Assembly (NCBI GenBank): GCA_026214975.1
Contig: CM047806.1
Span: forward strand, 50,919,947 to 50,983,946
Direction of reading: 5' to 3'
Length of the DNA stretch: 64,000 nucleotides
Source: Gentiana macrophylla
Taxonomy: Eukaryota; Streptophyta; Magnoliopsida; Gentianales; Gentianaceae
The position numbers and the translations under genes are program-made. Positions within the stretch are counted from its first letter, which is position 1; each line of letters opens with the position of its first letter. This document shows positions 46,820 through 60,170 of this stretch, in pieces. Under the pieces are notes generated by a model that saw only the letters and a program-made list of their open reading frames with translations, ran no database searches and had not been told where the DNA came from.

Positions 46820-48937
46820 TGTGACGCCAATAATCTGGATATCGAGTCCTTAACCAAAAAAGATACCCGGCATGTATACAATTAAAAGTAATTGATATAA
46901 ACGTAAGCATGGAATCATCCTCATCAAAGAAAAAATCGGAAAACAAAAGGATAGACTCGGGAATCTAAAAGATTCTATAAGCGATCAAAAAGCAGCACAA
47001 CTTGCAACTAAAACAACATCCCGAAACTGTTACACAATGATCAAATATGCATTCAACTATTACAATTCTTGCTTTACAACAATATGATACAACTATCTAC
47101 AATCTATTACAAAAGAAAAGGGAAGATTATATACCATTAATACAATAAAATAAAAGAAAGATAATCTTCAACAACTGCAATTTGAGAATCACACTCTAAC
47201 GATACTGAACTCAACCTACAACAAAGCCACCTTCTCGGGGTGGGGACAATAATAACTGGGTAAGTACAAAAGTTATTAGTAAAGTGTTGAAACACCGAAT
47301 CTACACATGTTACAACACAAGATACTACAATAATAATATCACATATGTTCAAGTAGCTCACACCCCTCTACTTGTCTCACTAGTAGACATAAACAACAAA
47401 GACACATTCAACACCATGACACATTCAACACCTCATATGGCACAGACTTGTCCGCGTGGTCTGCCCACGCTTCGAAGAGAAAACGTGCATCACAAAGGAC
47501 CAACATTTTTAAGCTTTTAGACTCAACAAGTATGTATTTATGTTGTAAACTAACCACTTATCAATTTCACATAAAAGGCTCCTCAATGACTTCTAGACCC
47601 TAGACCAACTATACATTACACTAGCCAGCATATTGCACAGAAACATTGGTATCTAATCCAACATCCACAAGGCTAAGGAATAAGGCTTCTGATGATCCTG
47701 AGTTTCTCCCCGCAGAGGGTCTCCACAAGGTGCTGAGCCGAATCCACAAGAAACCGAACCCTTAACATTATTGCCACATAACAAGTTAGACGTTGATCAT
47801 CGAGTCAACATCACATAAGGTTAAATGAATTGTGTTCCAATTCTCTTGTGAGACATGGTACATTTTACTTTACAAGACATAATATAAGGCTCTGCACTAA
47901 ATGCATGCTTGAAAAGAACATAAAGGCTAAAAATTGTTTTAAGAACAGGCCAGGCTTGCGCCTGCCTGGCACCGGGCATGTGCCCGACTTCGCTGATAGC
48001 ACAGGTTATGAATTCAACTGACATAGGCGTGTGCATAAGTCTACCAGGCGTGCGCCCAATGTTTCTGATCACACCTGGCGTGCTCTTTCTTCATGTTTTC
48101 ACCTAGAAAATCTGCATATTCCTCATGAACGAATCCATGGTGATTCGTCACCATTCAAACACTAAATCTACTCCAATTCATACCAAAATGATACAAAAAC
48201 ATACCGTAACATGCTATTAACATTAATATAAATCTATCACTTAAAATAACATGAATAGATTTGGTTGAACACCCCTTTACCTCAATTTCTTGAAGAATTG
48301 GATGAGATTCACTACAAGTCTTCAAAAGCTCCAAGAACACCAACTTGATTCTTGAAGAAAAGCTTAGCTCCAAAAGAAAAACTCCAAATCTTTAAGATCC
48401 AAGAAAACCACATCAATTCAACAACCAACACAATGTTCTATGATTACTACAACCTTTAAAGCCTTAGTTAATCATGAAAACACAAGAATACTTCAAGATC
48501 CAGAAAACGGGTTTCAAATTTTCTTACCCGATCGAAGTAAAACTTGTATCCAATCGAAAATCTCTTCATGAGAAGCATTTTGGTGTGATTCGTTTGTGAT
48601 TTTGACGGTTGGATTGATCGGAAAGTGGAAGTTTCTCTCTTTCCCCTCTCTTTTCTCCTTTTTTACTTTTCCTCTTCCTTTATCCCTTTCCAGCAGCAAC
48701 TTTCTTATGGGAGTTTGAAATGAAAACAAAGGTTGGGGAGTATATTGGGTTTAAATAAGGTTGGTACATTTCCTGTTTTGCCTTTACTAATAGTTACGCC
48801 TTTAGGATCCTATAAATACCCTTTATCATCTATCATAACTGCATTTATTTAATTGAAACTTATCCTATTAGAAATATCGGGACACAGAAAATCGTAAAAA
48901 CACTTTTATACCCTTAATGAAAATTTGGGGTTTCACA
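46820..48937 (-). repeat. 3' LTR of second non-coding element
   Basis: 2118 bp. It is homologous to 52988-55354 but lacks the SINE and a duplicated segment of about 38 bp near 54450-54520. It contains a run of CCTGGC/GGGCATGTGCCC-like short palindromic motifs at 47950-48080. Confidence 0.85.
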
Positions 48938-48952
48938 TTCTTCCGCCCTTAA
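48938..48952 (-). other. Polypurine tract
   Basis: The minus strand reads AAGGGCGGAAGAA directly before the LTR start TGTGAAACCCC. It defines the 3' LTR and the strand. Confidence 0.65.
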
Positions 48953-51900
48953 AGAAGTTTCATCCTCAAAACTTGCCAAAGCTAACCCACTTAACAAACG
49001 TTTAAAATCATCTAGCACTTCAAATCCTAAGCTATCAACTTCAGAACCTCCCACGGTCCATCACTAAGGTTCCATTTGGATCCAAGCTTAAATACTGCTC
49101 AATATCCCATGAAAACATCTCAAGCCTAGTGCCTTTACTCCTTCACGTCTCTGAAAGATTCTAAGATCCGGATTAGGCTTTCCTTGTCAATCACATTTTC
49201 TTACTCAAGTTACCGTCTTTAAAAATCAACAGGATTCAACTTAGCTTGCACCATCCCATTACTAGGTGCTGGTGATTCAATCCTTCCGTATGTCACACCT
49301 TAATTTTGACCTCCTCAACAATCAACTCCAAGTTTTGTCACACATTATAGACCGGGTCCTTAATCATGCTAGGGTCTTCCACAACTTAGTCTACCTTTCA
49401 AAAATTTCCATACCTAAAACCAAACCACCTTAGTTTTACACAGTTAACCTTACAATTCGATATCTATTTCATTAATTAAATACACTTGGCAAAAAATCAT
49501 TCGATGGTTAGGATCCCTTATGACCAACCACCGTGTCTCACATTGTAATATCAAACTTTTGCTAGCCACGACTCAATTATCTTAGCTCATCAATACCCCA
49601 ACCTAGTCCAAACCTTTGTCGAATTTATTTTCCCTTATTCTAAGATTAACTCATATGTAAGTCCTTATGGAATTATTTCAATAACCGTTCCATCCACTGC
49701 CATGCATATCTACCACCACCTTAACTCAACTAACCAGGGATAGATGCTACCTTTAAACGGGATTAAGACGTCATTTTTCTGAAACTAAGGGAAACTTTAG
49801 CCTGCGAGTCCAAGCACCCAAAGAACACAAAACACTTTCGTGACATCACCAAGGCAAGTGTTTTATAAAAGGTTCTTGAAGAAATCTTGAAATCAAACGT
49901 AGATCTGAAAATCCTCAGAGATCTAAGAACAACCTTTTCCAACAACCAAAACATAAAGGTTTAGAGGAAATTATTTCAAATAGTAACAAAAGACAAGGTG
50001 AGGTATTTTGTGAAAATTCTTTTACTGGTTGAAAGGAATAAACAACATCCACTCACTGCTTGAAGTAGGAACCGTAAAAAATATAACATATTTACCGAGC
50101 CTGAAAGATTTAAAGCAAAAGAAAGAAATGACACTTGATGTTGATTAAGGGGTAACACCGAAACGACCTTTTAATGAATTGGTTTAGATAGCCAATTCTG
50201 ACAAGAAGGGTTTTTTAAATACATGAGATGAATAGTTAAAATTGTAGTAAAACAATTTTGTAATTTAAAAAGATACTATAAAACCTTTACAGGAAATAAG
50301 TTGTCTGAGTTGAAGCCAAACAAAATTTTCCCGATTGGGTAGGTTTCCTTACTCTGAAGAGAAATTAGGTGGTTGATTGGCACATCAACAGAGACTTGTG
50401 CAATGAGCACTCAAGAAGAAAAGAGTTCTATAGTCAGTCCTAAATTGAAAGATGGAGCATTGAATCAAAATGCAAAGGATGAGTATAAAAATTTAGAGAA
50501 CACCTTGAAGAGGAGATTCTTTTAAAGAAGTGACATGTAAAAAAGGTGTTTTGTGAAGAACTCTTGTCGGCTCGAAGGAAAATGGTAAAGAACATTTACA
50601 AGAGTATATAGAGTTTAAATCCAAAACAGAAGATGTCAAACACCAAACTTGGAAACATTCAAATCAAGGAGAAGGAAATGTTGAGACTTGAAATTGACTA
50701 GTTTGAAACATTAGTTATTGTTGATTAGATTGTCAAAAATCTCGGTTCAAAAAAATACTAGAGGGTGATTGTTTAATAACACTGGGTGGAGAAGTGCAAA
50801 GTTGAGCACCAAAGTAAGTAGAACAACTTGATGAATTAGATAGAGAAGCGTAAAGGTTCTTTACAATGGAAAAGTTCTTCAGGGTGAAATCAGAAATAAT
50901 AAATGGTATTGAAGTGATGTAAAAGAGTCTACTGAAAATCATTTTTTGGATACAAATAAAAATTCAAGCAATTAGGAAAATTTTTGCAACAAAGAAGGCC
51001 CGTGAGTAAATAAATATAATACGTAGGAAAACTTGAGAAAAGTCTGATGAGATCGAATTTAGAAATTCATCCCGGTCTCTTAACGAGGATTAAGAGAAAT
51101 TGCTAGGGTACTTTGATTAAAAAGGACAAATTTGCAAATAATTGAAAGTGCCAACTTCATAGAAGCAGAAATTAGCTAAAGACCTCAGAAAGAAAATCTG
51201 TAATCAACTATATTCTCTTGAAATGGTAATTTACAAGTTCATACCAGACAGACCATGGATATACCCACAAAGATGATACAAAAAGAGGTTAGAGATTTGA
51301 CCGAACACGATGATGCATACCTAGCAAGGAAAAATGCATTATTGAGAAAAGAAAGGTTAACCATATCAAAACATCTATTAAAGAGGGTAGTTAAGGATGA
51401 ATATATGTAAACAAAAATGTTTTGTCGAACTTGATTTAAGTAAGAAGTTGAAAATTTAACGCAACGGTTACAAAACTAGAAGGAAGCTTGTTTTCCTAAT
51501 TCAAAATCTCTTTTAAGAAAAATATTGTAGTATACCCTTAAAACAAAATAGGGAAAGGGACACAAAATTCATTGATTTTAACATACTTTAATTAAAAGCA
51601 TCAACTAGGGTACATGTTGTTCGGAAGATTGGTTGGCAAGAACAAAAGGAAGTAAGAACGAATGTGGTGTGTTGGAAGGTAACTGCTTGTTCTTCAAAAC
51701 GTTGACCCTAACAAGCTTTCAACCTGATTCCTCAGCCATGGAAGAATTCAAACTTAGAGTGACATCTCCTTGAAATTTTCTTCTTATCTCATCAAACCCT
51801 ATATGCTGATCCTAGAGTCAAAAGTTGGAGTTTACCATACCAGATCTTTGCGGATGAGAAGTTGAAATTACACTTTGAAATAGTCCTGAAATTGTGACTA

Positions 51901-52964
51901 GTGTAACTCAAATGAAAATGATATTGAGATTGAAGAAGACGAGTGTTATAGGTCATGGGGTTTTCTAAGTGATATCCAAGAGTCGTATGTATTTTGAATG
52001 TGAAGAGGTCAGTCAAAAATAACTATTCTTGATTAAAATAATTGTTTCTCAGTATAGTTTCCAAGTTAGCAAACACCGAATTAGGTTACAGGTAGTAATC
52101 AAGATAGAAAGAATTTGCACTTGGGTCCAAAATGGAGCATGTAGATCAAAATGTTGGTTACAACATACTAAAAGAACAAGCCATCTGAATATGTTCGACT
52201 ACTTCATAACGGATCAAGGAAAAATGATCTACAACACTTTTTGTTTGAACATAATGTTCAATGTTGCTTTGAAATTCAGTAGTGTAACTCTTTTTGCAAA
52301 GTTAAGTAGATTTACAAAGATAGCTTGTAAAAAATAAGACCTTTCTTAAGAAGAAAAATTTTCAAATCTTATGGGGTAGGGAAAATGATTGTACACTGAA
52401 TACAAACATGTGAACAAATCATATAATCATGTTGTTTAGATCAAGGTTATTGAAATGATGAGGAAGCTATATGCTAGAGGAAATGAAGCATATAGAAATG
52501 AACATTATGAATTGATGGATTGCACCATGGATGAAAAAGTTAGAAGGGATCACGTGCGAACCTTACGAACAACATTATCAAAATTAATAGTGTGAATGTG
52601 GAACCATTATTAGCATTAACATGCCAAAATTTTTGCAAAACGATGAATCAAATAAAAGGAAGCAACAAGGAAATGAATGATCTGTGAGGTTTGAAGAAAA
52701 CCGAGAGGTTTCACTAAGGAGCTTAATGAAACCCAACTTAAATAATCAACACCCAAAAACGTAAGCCTAAAACTTCTGCCTCAAAGAATCACTTCATAGG
52801 ATTCACACTTAGCCCTAATGTCACACCACCAAAGCTTAAGGATTCCAATCTTACGAGCTTTAACACTTAAAGGATTTAACTTAGGAGATCAATACTTAAG
52901 AATATAATTTCAAAATTCATAATTTGTGGATCTAAACTTGACATCTAAAACTTATACAGCGGTG
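48953..52964 (-). other. Internal region of second non-coding element
   Basis: About 4 kb, A-rich on the plus strand, with only short ORFs. No motif of gag, protease, RT, RNase H or integrase could be read on either strand. It is either eroded beyond recognition or a LARD-type cargo. Confidence 0.55.
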
Positions 52965-52967
52965 TTA

Positions 52968-52987
52968 CTTTATTCTCTAATACCAAT
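52968..52987 (-). other. Primer-binding-like site
   Basis: The minus strand reads ATTGGTATTAGAG next to the 5' LTR end, one change from the common TGGTATCAGAG of initiator tRNA-Met sites. Confidence 0.65.
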
Positions 52988-55354
52988 TGTGACGCCTCTA
53001 AATCAGATATCGAGTCCTTAACCGGAAAAAGACACGTGTCACGTATATAACTAAAATTAATCGATTATGTACGTAAAACCGACATCATCATCATCATCAG
53101 ATAGCAAAGCGGAAAACAAAAGGATATACTCGGGAATCTAAATGATTCTATAAACAATCGAAAAGAAAAACATGTTGCAACTAAAACAACATCCCAAAAC
53201 TATTACACAATAATCGAGTATCAGTTCAACTATTACAATTATTACTTTACAACTTGATGGTACAACGATCTCAATCATTTACAAAAGTATATGGAAGATT
53301 CAATACCATTGATACCATAGTTACAAAGAAAGATAAGCTTCAACAACTGAAACTTCGGGAGTCACTCTTTAGCAATCTCGAACTCAACCTACAACAAAGC
53401 CACCTTTTCGGGGTGGGAAAAAATAATAATGGAGTAAGTACAAAAAAACTTAGTAAAGATTAGAAGCACCGAATCTACACATGTTATAATACAATATTCA
53501 AAAATAATAATATCAAATATGTTCAAGTTGCTCACTCCTCTCTTCTAGTCTCACTAGTAGAAATAACAATCAAAGACATTTGTTACACATTGATCCAATG
53601 ACACTTTGCATGGTGAAAACTGTGCCATGACACATTCAACACCTCATATGGCACGGAATTGTCTGCATGGACCTGACCATGTTGCAAAGAGAAAACTTGC
53701 CTCACCAAGGACCAACATGTTATAGCTTTTAGACTCATCAAATATGTATTTATGTTGTTAACTAACAACTTGTGAATTTCACATAAAAGGCTCCTTAATG
53801 ACTTTTAGACCCTAGACAAACTCTACATTACACTACTATACATTGCACAGAAACATTTGCATCTAATCCAACATCCACAAGGCTAAGGAATAAGGCTTCT
53901 GATGATCCCAAGTTTCTCCACACAGAGGGTCTCCACAAGGTGCTGAGCCAAATCCACCAGAAACCAAACCCTTAACTTTCCACATAACAAGTAAGGCATT
54001 AATCATTAAGTCAACGTCACGTAAGGCTAAATGAAATATGTTCCAATGGTCCCGTGAGACATGGTACATTTCACTTTACAACACATAATAAAGCTCTACG
54101 TACACTAAATGAATGTTCAAATGGAACGCAAAACACAAAAAACTGCTCCAAGAACAGACCAGGCATGCTCCTACCTGGCACCGGGCATGCACCTGATTTC
54201 TCTGATATCATAGTTTTATGAATTCAACTGACCCTGGCGTGCGTCTAGGTCTACCGGGCATGCGCCCAATGTTTCTGATAACATTAGGCGTGCACTTTGT
54301 CATCCCGGCTGTGCGCTTGCTTCATGTTTTCACCCAAAAAATCTACATCATCCTCATGAACGATTCCATGGTGATTCTTCACCATTAAAACACTAAATCT
54401 ACTCCAAATTCATACCAAAATGATACAAAAACATACTTTAACATGCTATTAACATTAATCTAAATCTAAAACCTAAAATAAATGCTATTAACATTAATCT
54501 AAATCTAACACCTAAAATAACATGTATAGATTTGGTTGAACTCCCATTTACCTCAATTTCTTGAAGAAAAAAATGCGATTCGCAACAAACCTTCAAAAGC
54601 TCAAGGAACCCAACTTGATTCTTGAATAAAAGCCTAAATACAAAAGAAAAACTCCAAAATATTCAAGATCTAAGCGACCCACTTCGAATCTACAACAAAA
54701 ACGCAGTTCTACGTTTATTACAACCTTTAAAGCATTAGTTATCAAGAAAACTTCTAGATATAGAAAATGTGTTCTAAAATTTCTTACCCGATCGAAGTAA
54801 AACTTGTATCAAATCAAAGCTCTCTTCACGGGAAGCGTTTTGGTGTGACTCGTTTGTGATTTCGATAGCCGGATTGATCGAAAAGTGAAAGATTCTCTCT
54901 TTCTCATTTTCTTTTTCTCTTTTTCATCTTTCCTTTTTCTTTATCCTTTTCCAGACGCAACTTTCTCTTAGGAGTTGGAAATGAAAATAACGGTTGGGGA
55001 GTATATAGGTTTTAAATAAGGTAGGTACATATCCCGTTTTACCCTCACTAATTGTTACACCTTTAAGATCCTGTAAATACCCTTTATCATATATCTTTTC
55101 TTTTTTTTTTTTTTTTTTTTTTTTTTGGAAACGAAATATTCACACACGTATCTTTTTTCGCCCCAAGTGGGACTCGAACATTGGTCACTGCCGTGTTATG
55201 ACCTATTGTAAACCACTAGGCCGATACCTTGTGGGTCCTTTTTCATCTATCTTAGCTCCATTTATTTACTTGAAACTAATCCTATTAAAAATATCGGGAC
55301 ACACAAAATCATAAATAGACTTTTATACACTTAATGAAAATCCGGGGTTTTACA
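52988..55354 (-). repeat. 5' LTR of second non-coding element
   Basis: 2367 bp, longer than the left copy because of the SINE at 55097-55236 with its duplication and a tandem repeat near 54450-54520. GGGCATGC-type motifs recur at 54160-54320. Confidence 0.85.
55097..55236 (-). mobile_element. tRNA-derived SINE
   Basis: On the minus strand a tRNA-like head has a pol III A box GGCCTAGTGGT (complement of 55212-55222) and a perfect B box GTTCGAGTCCC (complement of 55169-55179). It is followed by about 40 bp of unrelated body and a poly(A) tail (T run at 55097-55126). Near-identical 16-bp flanks start CCTTTATCAT (55081-55096) and CCTTTTTCAT (55237-55252). The matching site in the other LTR (near 48820) lacks it. 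This is a complete SINE insertion of about 140 bp. Confidence 0.85.
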
Positions 55355-55359
55355 TTTTA

Positions 55360-57087
55360 AGTCATGTAAGAACATACTTTTAATACCAATCGATGAATTC
55401 AAATAAAATTTAAATATTGACGTTGATTGCTGAATAGTTCGGTTAAATTGAGAATGATTAAAGTGTAAAAATCTATGGCTTCTATTTTCGGATACCGGTC
55501 CTTATCCGAAAAAGAATGTCGAGCACATATAACATTTAATTCATCTAAATTATACATAAGCCTTACGTAATCGTTTAAAAAATAAAGCAATGTAGAAGCT
55601 AAAAAGACTTGGGTATAACATGCCAAAATCTAGAACAGTCCCGGGCTAATCCCCTAAGTGCATGATGTTCGACAAAGTTCATACACTTTTCCTGATCATT
55701 AAGGTGATTGACGGAGTTCGTCCACTTTTCCTGACGATCGTCACGTTGCGATGTTGTATTGTGCCTTACCAAGAATTACATGATAATTAGTCTTGTAACA
55801 ATCAAGTATGTATGTTATTAATCGTTAACTAGCCACCTAAGTTATATCAAGTAAAGGCTCATTTAACAACTCTACTCCCTCATTATAGACCACTAGAATA
55901 TAGCGAAAACCTAGCACATACACAGCCAATGATGAGTCCTAACTCATCAAAGAAAAGGATAATTTTAAACTTCTAAAGGCCCCGTACTTCATCTCAATAA
56001 AGAATCCATCCGGTGCCAAAACTAAATGCATTTGAAGCTTATTCAAGGCTTTGTCAAGTTATTTATTGTTGTTTAGATCACATAAAAAAAAAGGCCCAAC
56101 CGTAAGCTAAGCCCTAAAAATTCAAAACTATACAAACATGTCTTTAGCCAGCGCCGTCCCTTTGGCGTGTGCTACAACCATACCGGGAGTCTGGAAATGT
56201 CTCTGTACAGTGTGGGCACGTGCAAAGCCCTTATGGTGTGCGTAAAAACTTACAGGACATTCTGGTTGTAACCTGAACACCTTTGGCACGCGCTAAAACC
56301 CTTTGGCATGCGCCAAATCACCTAAAATCATTTTTTCTGGTCTCTTTTCATCTTTTGCGTGTGCTAAAATCATTTTGGCAGGCGCCAAATGATCGGAACA
56401 ACCCTAAAACCTGCAAATTTTCTGCAACACATGTACCAAGCCGAAACCAAAGTATAAACTTCTAATTCAACATAAATTATGCACAAAACTGAACAATACT
56501 ATTTGCCAACCATCATAATACAATAATAGTTCAATAGGAAGACCCTCTTACTTGATTTCTAGGCAAAAAGTAATCCAACTTGAAGCAAAAGAAATCAAAC
56601 TGTTCCCTAACCTTGAAACCTTCAAGAAAACCAATGAAACCACAATCTAAACCTGAATTAACTATAAGAAAATGTTTCTAAACATTCAGCACTATGAATT
56701 GATCAACTCGAAACAACAGTAAAAGATCAAAACAACAATATTCCAGATTTAGGTCAAAACTGATACCTTTCTGTCACACCAAATCCTTGATACCAAAAAT
56801 TATGCTCATCTCATGAGGATTCCTATTTCCTAATTGATTCTAAAATTCGTCAGACTATTGGTGAGATACTTGGAATATTTTTTTATTCCAAACTTTCTTT
56901 CTCAATGGTTCAAAGTTTGAGCTTTCAGCCTTTCTGACAACTTTCTAATTAATGGAGAGTTTTATTTGGTTTTCTAATAAAAGTTCCTTGCAGTTTTTTT
57001 CTTGAAAGTTCATTAAATAATAAACATAATATTATGAATTTTTTTAAAGTGACAATTTTGCCTTTTTTGAAAATTCAGAATATTACA
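55360..57087 (-). repeat. 3' LTR of chromovirus element C
   Basis: The right end is well set: on the minus strand a purine tract (CCTTTTAAAAGGAGAGGA) is followed by TGTAATATTCTGAATTTTC. The left end is approximate. At 56150-56400 the motif TTTGGC-(A/G)YGC-GCCAAA recurs in several forms (56286, 56308, 56374). No second copy of this LTR is in the window. Confidence 0.65.
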
Positions 57088-57105
57088 TCCTCTCCTTTTA
57101 AAAGG

Positions 57106-59082
57106 AGTCTCGTCCTCGAAACTTAACCGTACCTCGTAGATCAAGAAAATCCGGGAACTCAAGGACCATATCCTCTTCAATATTCCATGTATCCTCACTT
57201 GGTGAATGATTTATCCATTGCACTAGAACCGAAGGTGTCATGAGTCTCTTGATCATCTTCTATTTTCTATCAAGGATCTTGACCGGATTTTCTTCATACG
57301 ATAGGTTGTCTTGTAACACTTCTGGATCAACCTCGGCTTCAACATCTGTCTTCGTTAAGCACATCTTGATCATGGATACATGAAACACATTGTGCACCCT
57401 TGACACTAAATGCGGCAATCAAAGTCGATAAGGTAATGCTCTGAATTTCTCGATTATTTCAAAAGGTCCAACGAATCGTGGACTTAGCTTTTACTTATGT
57501 CCGAACTATTTAACTCCTCTCATTGGTGAGTCTCGAAGGTAAACTCTTTTCATATCAGCCTAACTCTATTGTCTATCTTTAGCGGCTTTTAAGATCATCT
57601 CGATCAAATAAACTTTTTCCTTAGCTTGTTCAACCACTTTCAGCCTTGTCACTCGTTGCTCTTTTACTTCATCAAAAAGAATGAGTTCTTCATCTTCTAC
57701 CATACAACACTTCAAACTGCGGAAAATTCAAACTTTCATGATAACTATTATTGTACACAAACTCAACTGCATGTAAGTAATCATCCCATAAGCGGCCTAC
57801 TTCTAACACACAAGTTCTTAATGTATCTTTAAGGATTTGTATATTCCTCTCAGATTGTCCATCCGTTAGTGGATGAAAAACGATACCCATCTTTAACTTG
57901 CTTCCCAAAGATTTCAGTAAACCTCTCCAAAAAGACAGATGAATATACTATCCCTCTCGGATACGATAGATACATGAACACCATTTTCTCTCCAAGTATT
58001 GTCCAAATAAAGTTTATTCAACTTCTTTTATGGCATGTCAACCTTGGCCGGAAAGAAATAAGTAGATTTTGTAAGTCTATCAACGATCACCCAAATCATA
58101 TCATGACCACTCTTAGTATGTGGTAAACTAATGATGAAATCTATGGTCCATTCCGGGATTTTTAAAGGCTTAAGCATACCACCAAGCTTTCGGTGATCGT
58201 CTTTAACTTTTCGACATGTATCATATTGGGCCACAAACTCAGCTATCTCAAGTTTCATGGATGGACACCAATACCTTTCCTTGAAATCTTGGTACATCTT
58301 AGTAGAACCGGGATGTACAACAAAAGCAATTCTATATGCTTCATCTCTAACTTTCTGCCTTAAGCCATCAACTTCCGTCATAAAAATTCTGTCTTGATAC
58401 CATATGATTCCATTCTTGTCAAACTCATAACTAACTGCCAACTTATCTATTTCTACACACTTCAAATCAACCAACACAATATCTTCATCTTGTTCTCCTG
58501 AATATCATCTAACAACTTAGATCTTGCCAACAATGGAGCTAAATTCTAAGGTTCACTTTTTTTTTGTTCAAACACTTGAATATTCAAACCATATAACTGA
58601 TCAACAACTTCGTGAACCGTAGTGATTGCATTAATTGATCTCCAGCTTAGTGTGCTAGCCACTGCATTTTCCTTACCCTGGTGTTATCATAAAAGATCAT
58701 AATATTTTACAAATTGTAACCATATTCTTTGTCTCATATTCAAATTTTCTTAGGAAAAGAAGAACTTAAGACTTTTATGATCCATGAAAATCCTTGATCT
58801 AATTCCATGTAGATAATGCCATCAAGTTTTCAAAACAAAAACCATGGCTTCCAACTCCAAGTCGTTTGTGCAATAATTCTTTTCATGCATCTTAAGATAT
58901 CTAGTTGCATATTGTATTACTTTTCCATCTTGCATTAACACACATTTAAGACCTTGTCCTGATGCATCCATATGAACATCATAATTATCCAAGATCTCCT
59001 GCAATGCCAATACAGGCGCGGTTGTCAACTTGTCCTTTATGGTTTGGAAAGCTTCATCACATTCCTTTGTCCATTCAAACAT
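57106..59082 (-). pseudogene. Element C RNase H, integrase and chromodomain
   Basis: The minus strand in order: RNase H at 58822-59082 ([37 protein letters not shown]). Integrase zinc and core at 58028-58477 (YRIAFVVHPGSTKMYQDFK, ERYWCPSMKLEIAEFV, IDFIISLPHTKSG) and 57690-57908 (GIVFHPLTDGQSERNIQ). A region near 57480 has SSRDSPMRGV. A chromodomain-like end near 57200-57330 has VLVQWINHSPSEDTWN, then EFPDFLDLR. This order and a C-terminal chromodomain point to the Tekay/Del chromoviruses. Stops and shifts occur between all pieces. Confidence 0.8.
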
Positions 59083-60170
59083 AAAAATATTTTGTGTGGG
59101 GTCTAGTAACTGGAGTAGCTATCGTTGAGAAATATTGCATAAAATTTATGTAATATCCTGATAAACCCAAAAAGCATCTTATTTCCGTCACGGTTGTAAG
59201 TATAGGCCATTTAGACACATCTTCAACTTTCATGTGGTCAACTTATAGTCCTTCCCTGGAAATAACATGTCCTAAAAAGACCAGTTGATCCAACCAAAAT
59301 TCACACCTAGAAAAACTTTGGAAAGAGCTTCATATCCCTAAATGTTTGGAGTACAATCCTCAAATTCTCTTCATATTCCTTCTCATCTTTTGAATATATC
59401 AAGACGTCAATGAACACAACCACAAACTTATCAAGATATGGCATGAACATTCATTGCATTATATCCATAAAAGCTGAAGTAGTATTTGTAAGTCCAAAAG
59501 GCATGATAAAAAAACTCATAATGTTCATACCTTGTATTAAAAGCAGTCTTAGGTATATCCACAACCTTAATATCTAACTGGTGATATCCTGATCCGGTTC
59601 ACAAATAGAACTGTGCTCCCCACGAAGATGTACTAGGATGAATTATGTTCCTTTCTAGCATATTATGAAGTTGTAACATAAATTTTTTTAATATCGGGGT
59701 TTCTTCCAACTTAGGTTTAAGCTTTTTGGTGTAAAGAGCATAAAGCACATATCCCTCACATCCTGTCTTAAGTGCTCTCATGGACCTTAATGTAGAAACT
59801 ATTGGATGACGACACTTACTCGGCTTGTACACATTTCCTTGAAACGTTTTGGATACTTTTCCGGGTAGCTTAAAGGTCACATTCTTATTTATAAAATCCA
59901 AATGCACATAATTCTTAGGCAACCAATCTATATGAAGAATAACATCAAAATCCATAAAATCCAGAACTATGAGATCATTCTTACAACGGTAGGTTCCAAC
60001 TCGAACATCAACTTGAGGTATCGTTTGATCAACCTTGGTAACTCTACCCAAAAATGTTTTTATTGTCAAAGGATTCTTTAAAGGTTTGAGAGGTAAATTC
60101 AAATTTTTTGCTATCTTACTTGACACAAAAGTGTTTGACTCTCCCGTATCACAAAAGGCCAACTTAGCTA
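59083..60170 (-). pseudogene. Element C protease and RT with altered catalytic box
   Basis: Protease at 59599-60162: MAFCDTGESNTFVSS with DTGES at the active site, and DFDVILHIDWL. The RT start RNIIHPSTSSWGAQF follows in the same frame. Farther on, near 59400, the RT catalytic box reads [21 protein letters not shown] where relatives have FIDDILIYS. The second catalytic Asp is gone by an in-frame loss, so RT is inactive whatever the other damage. Confidence 0.8.

Larger units (their letters stand above)
46820..55354 (-). mobile_element. Second large apparently non-coding LTR retrotransposon
   Basis: LTRs at 46820-48937 and 52988-55354 share TGTGACGCC starts and GGGGTTTTACA-type ends in plus coordinates. 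A tRNA-Met-like primer site (minus strand TTGGTATTAGAG) adjoins the right LTR and a polypurine tract (GGGCGGAAGAA) adjoins the left LTR, so it is on the minus strand. The 4.05-kb internal region has no ORF above about 100 codons and no gag/pol motif I can read. The 3' edge (FEDETSLRAEE) vaguely recalls the end of chromovirus pol. Flanking bases (TATTG and TTTTA) do not make a clear target duplication. Confidence 0.8.

Noticed and set aside
55160..55230. Possible tRNA gene
   Set aside because: A and B boxes are present, but no cloverleaf arms fit, and the poly(A) tail plus target duplications identify a SINE.
46815..55359. Target duplication for the second non-coding element
   Set aside because: TATTG and TTTTA share only three of five positions, which is not convincing.
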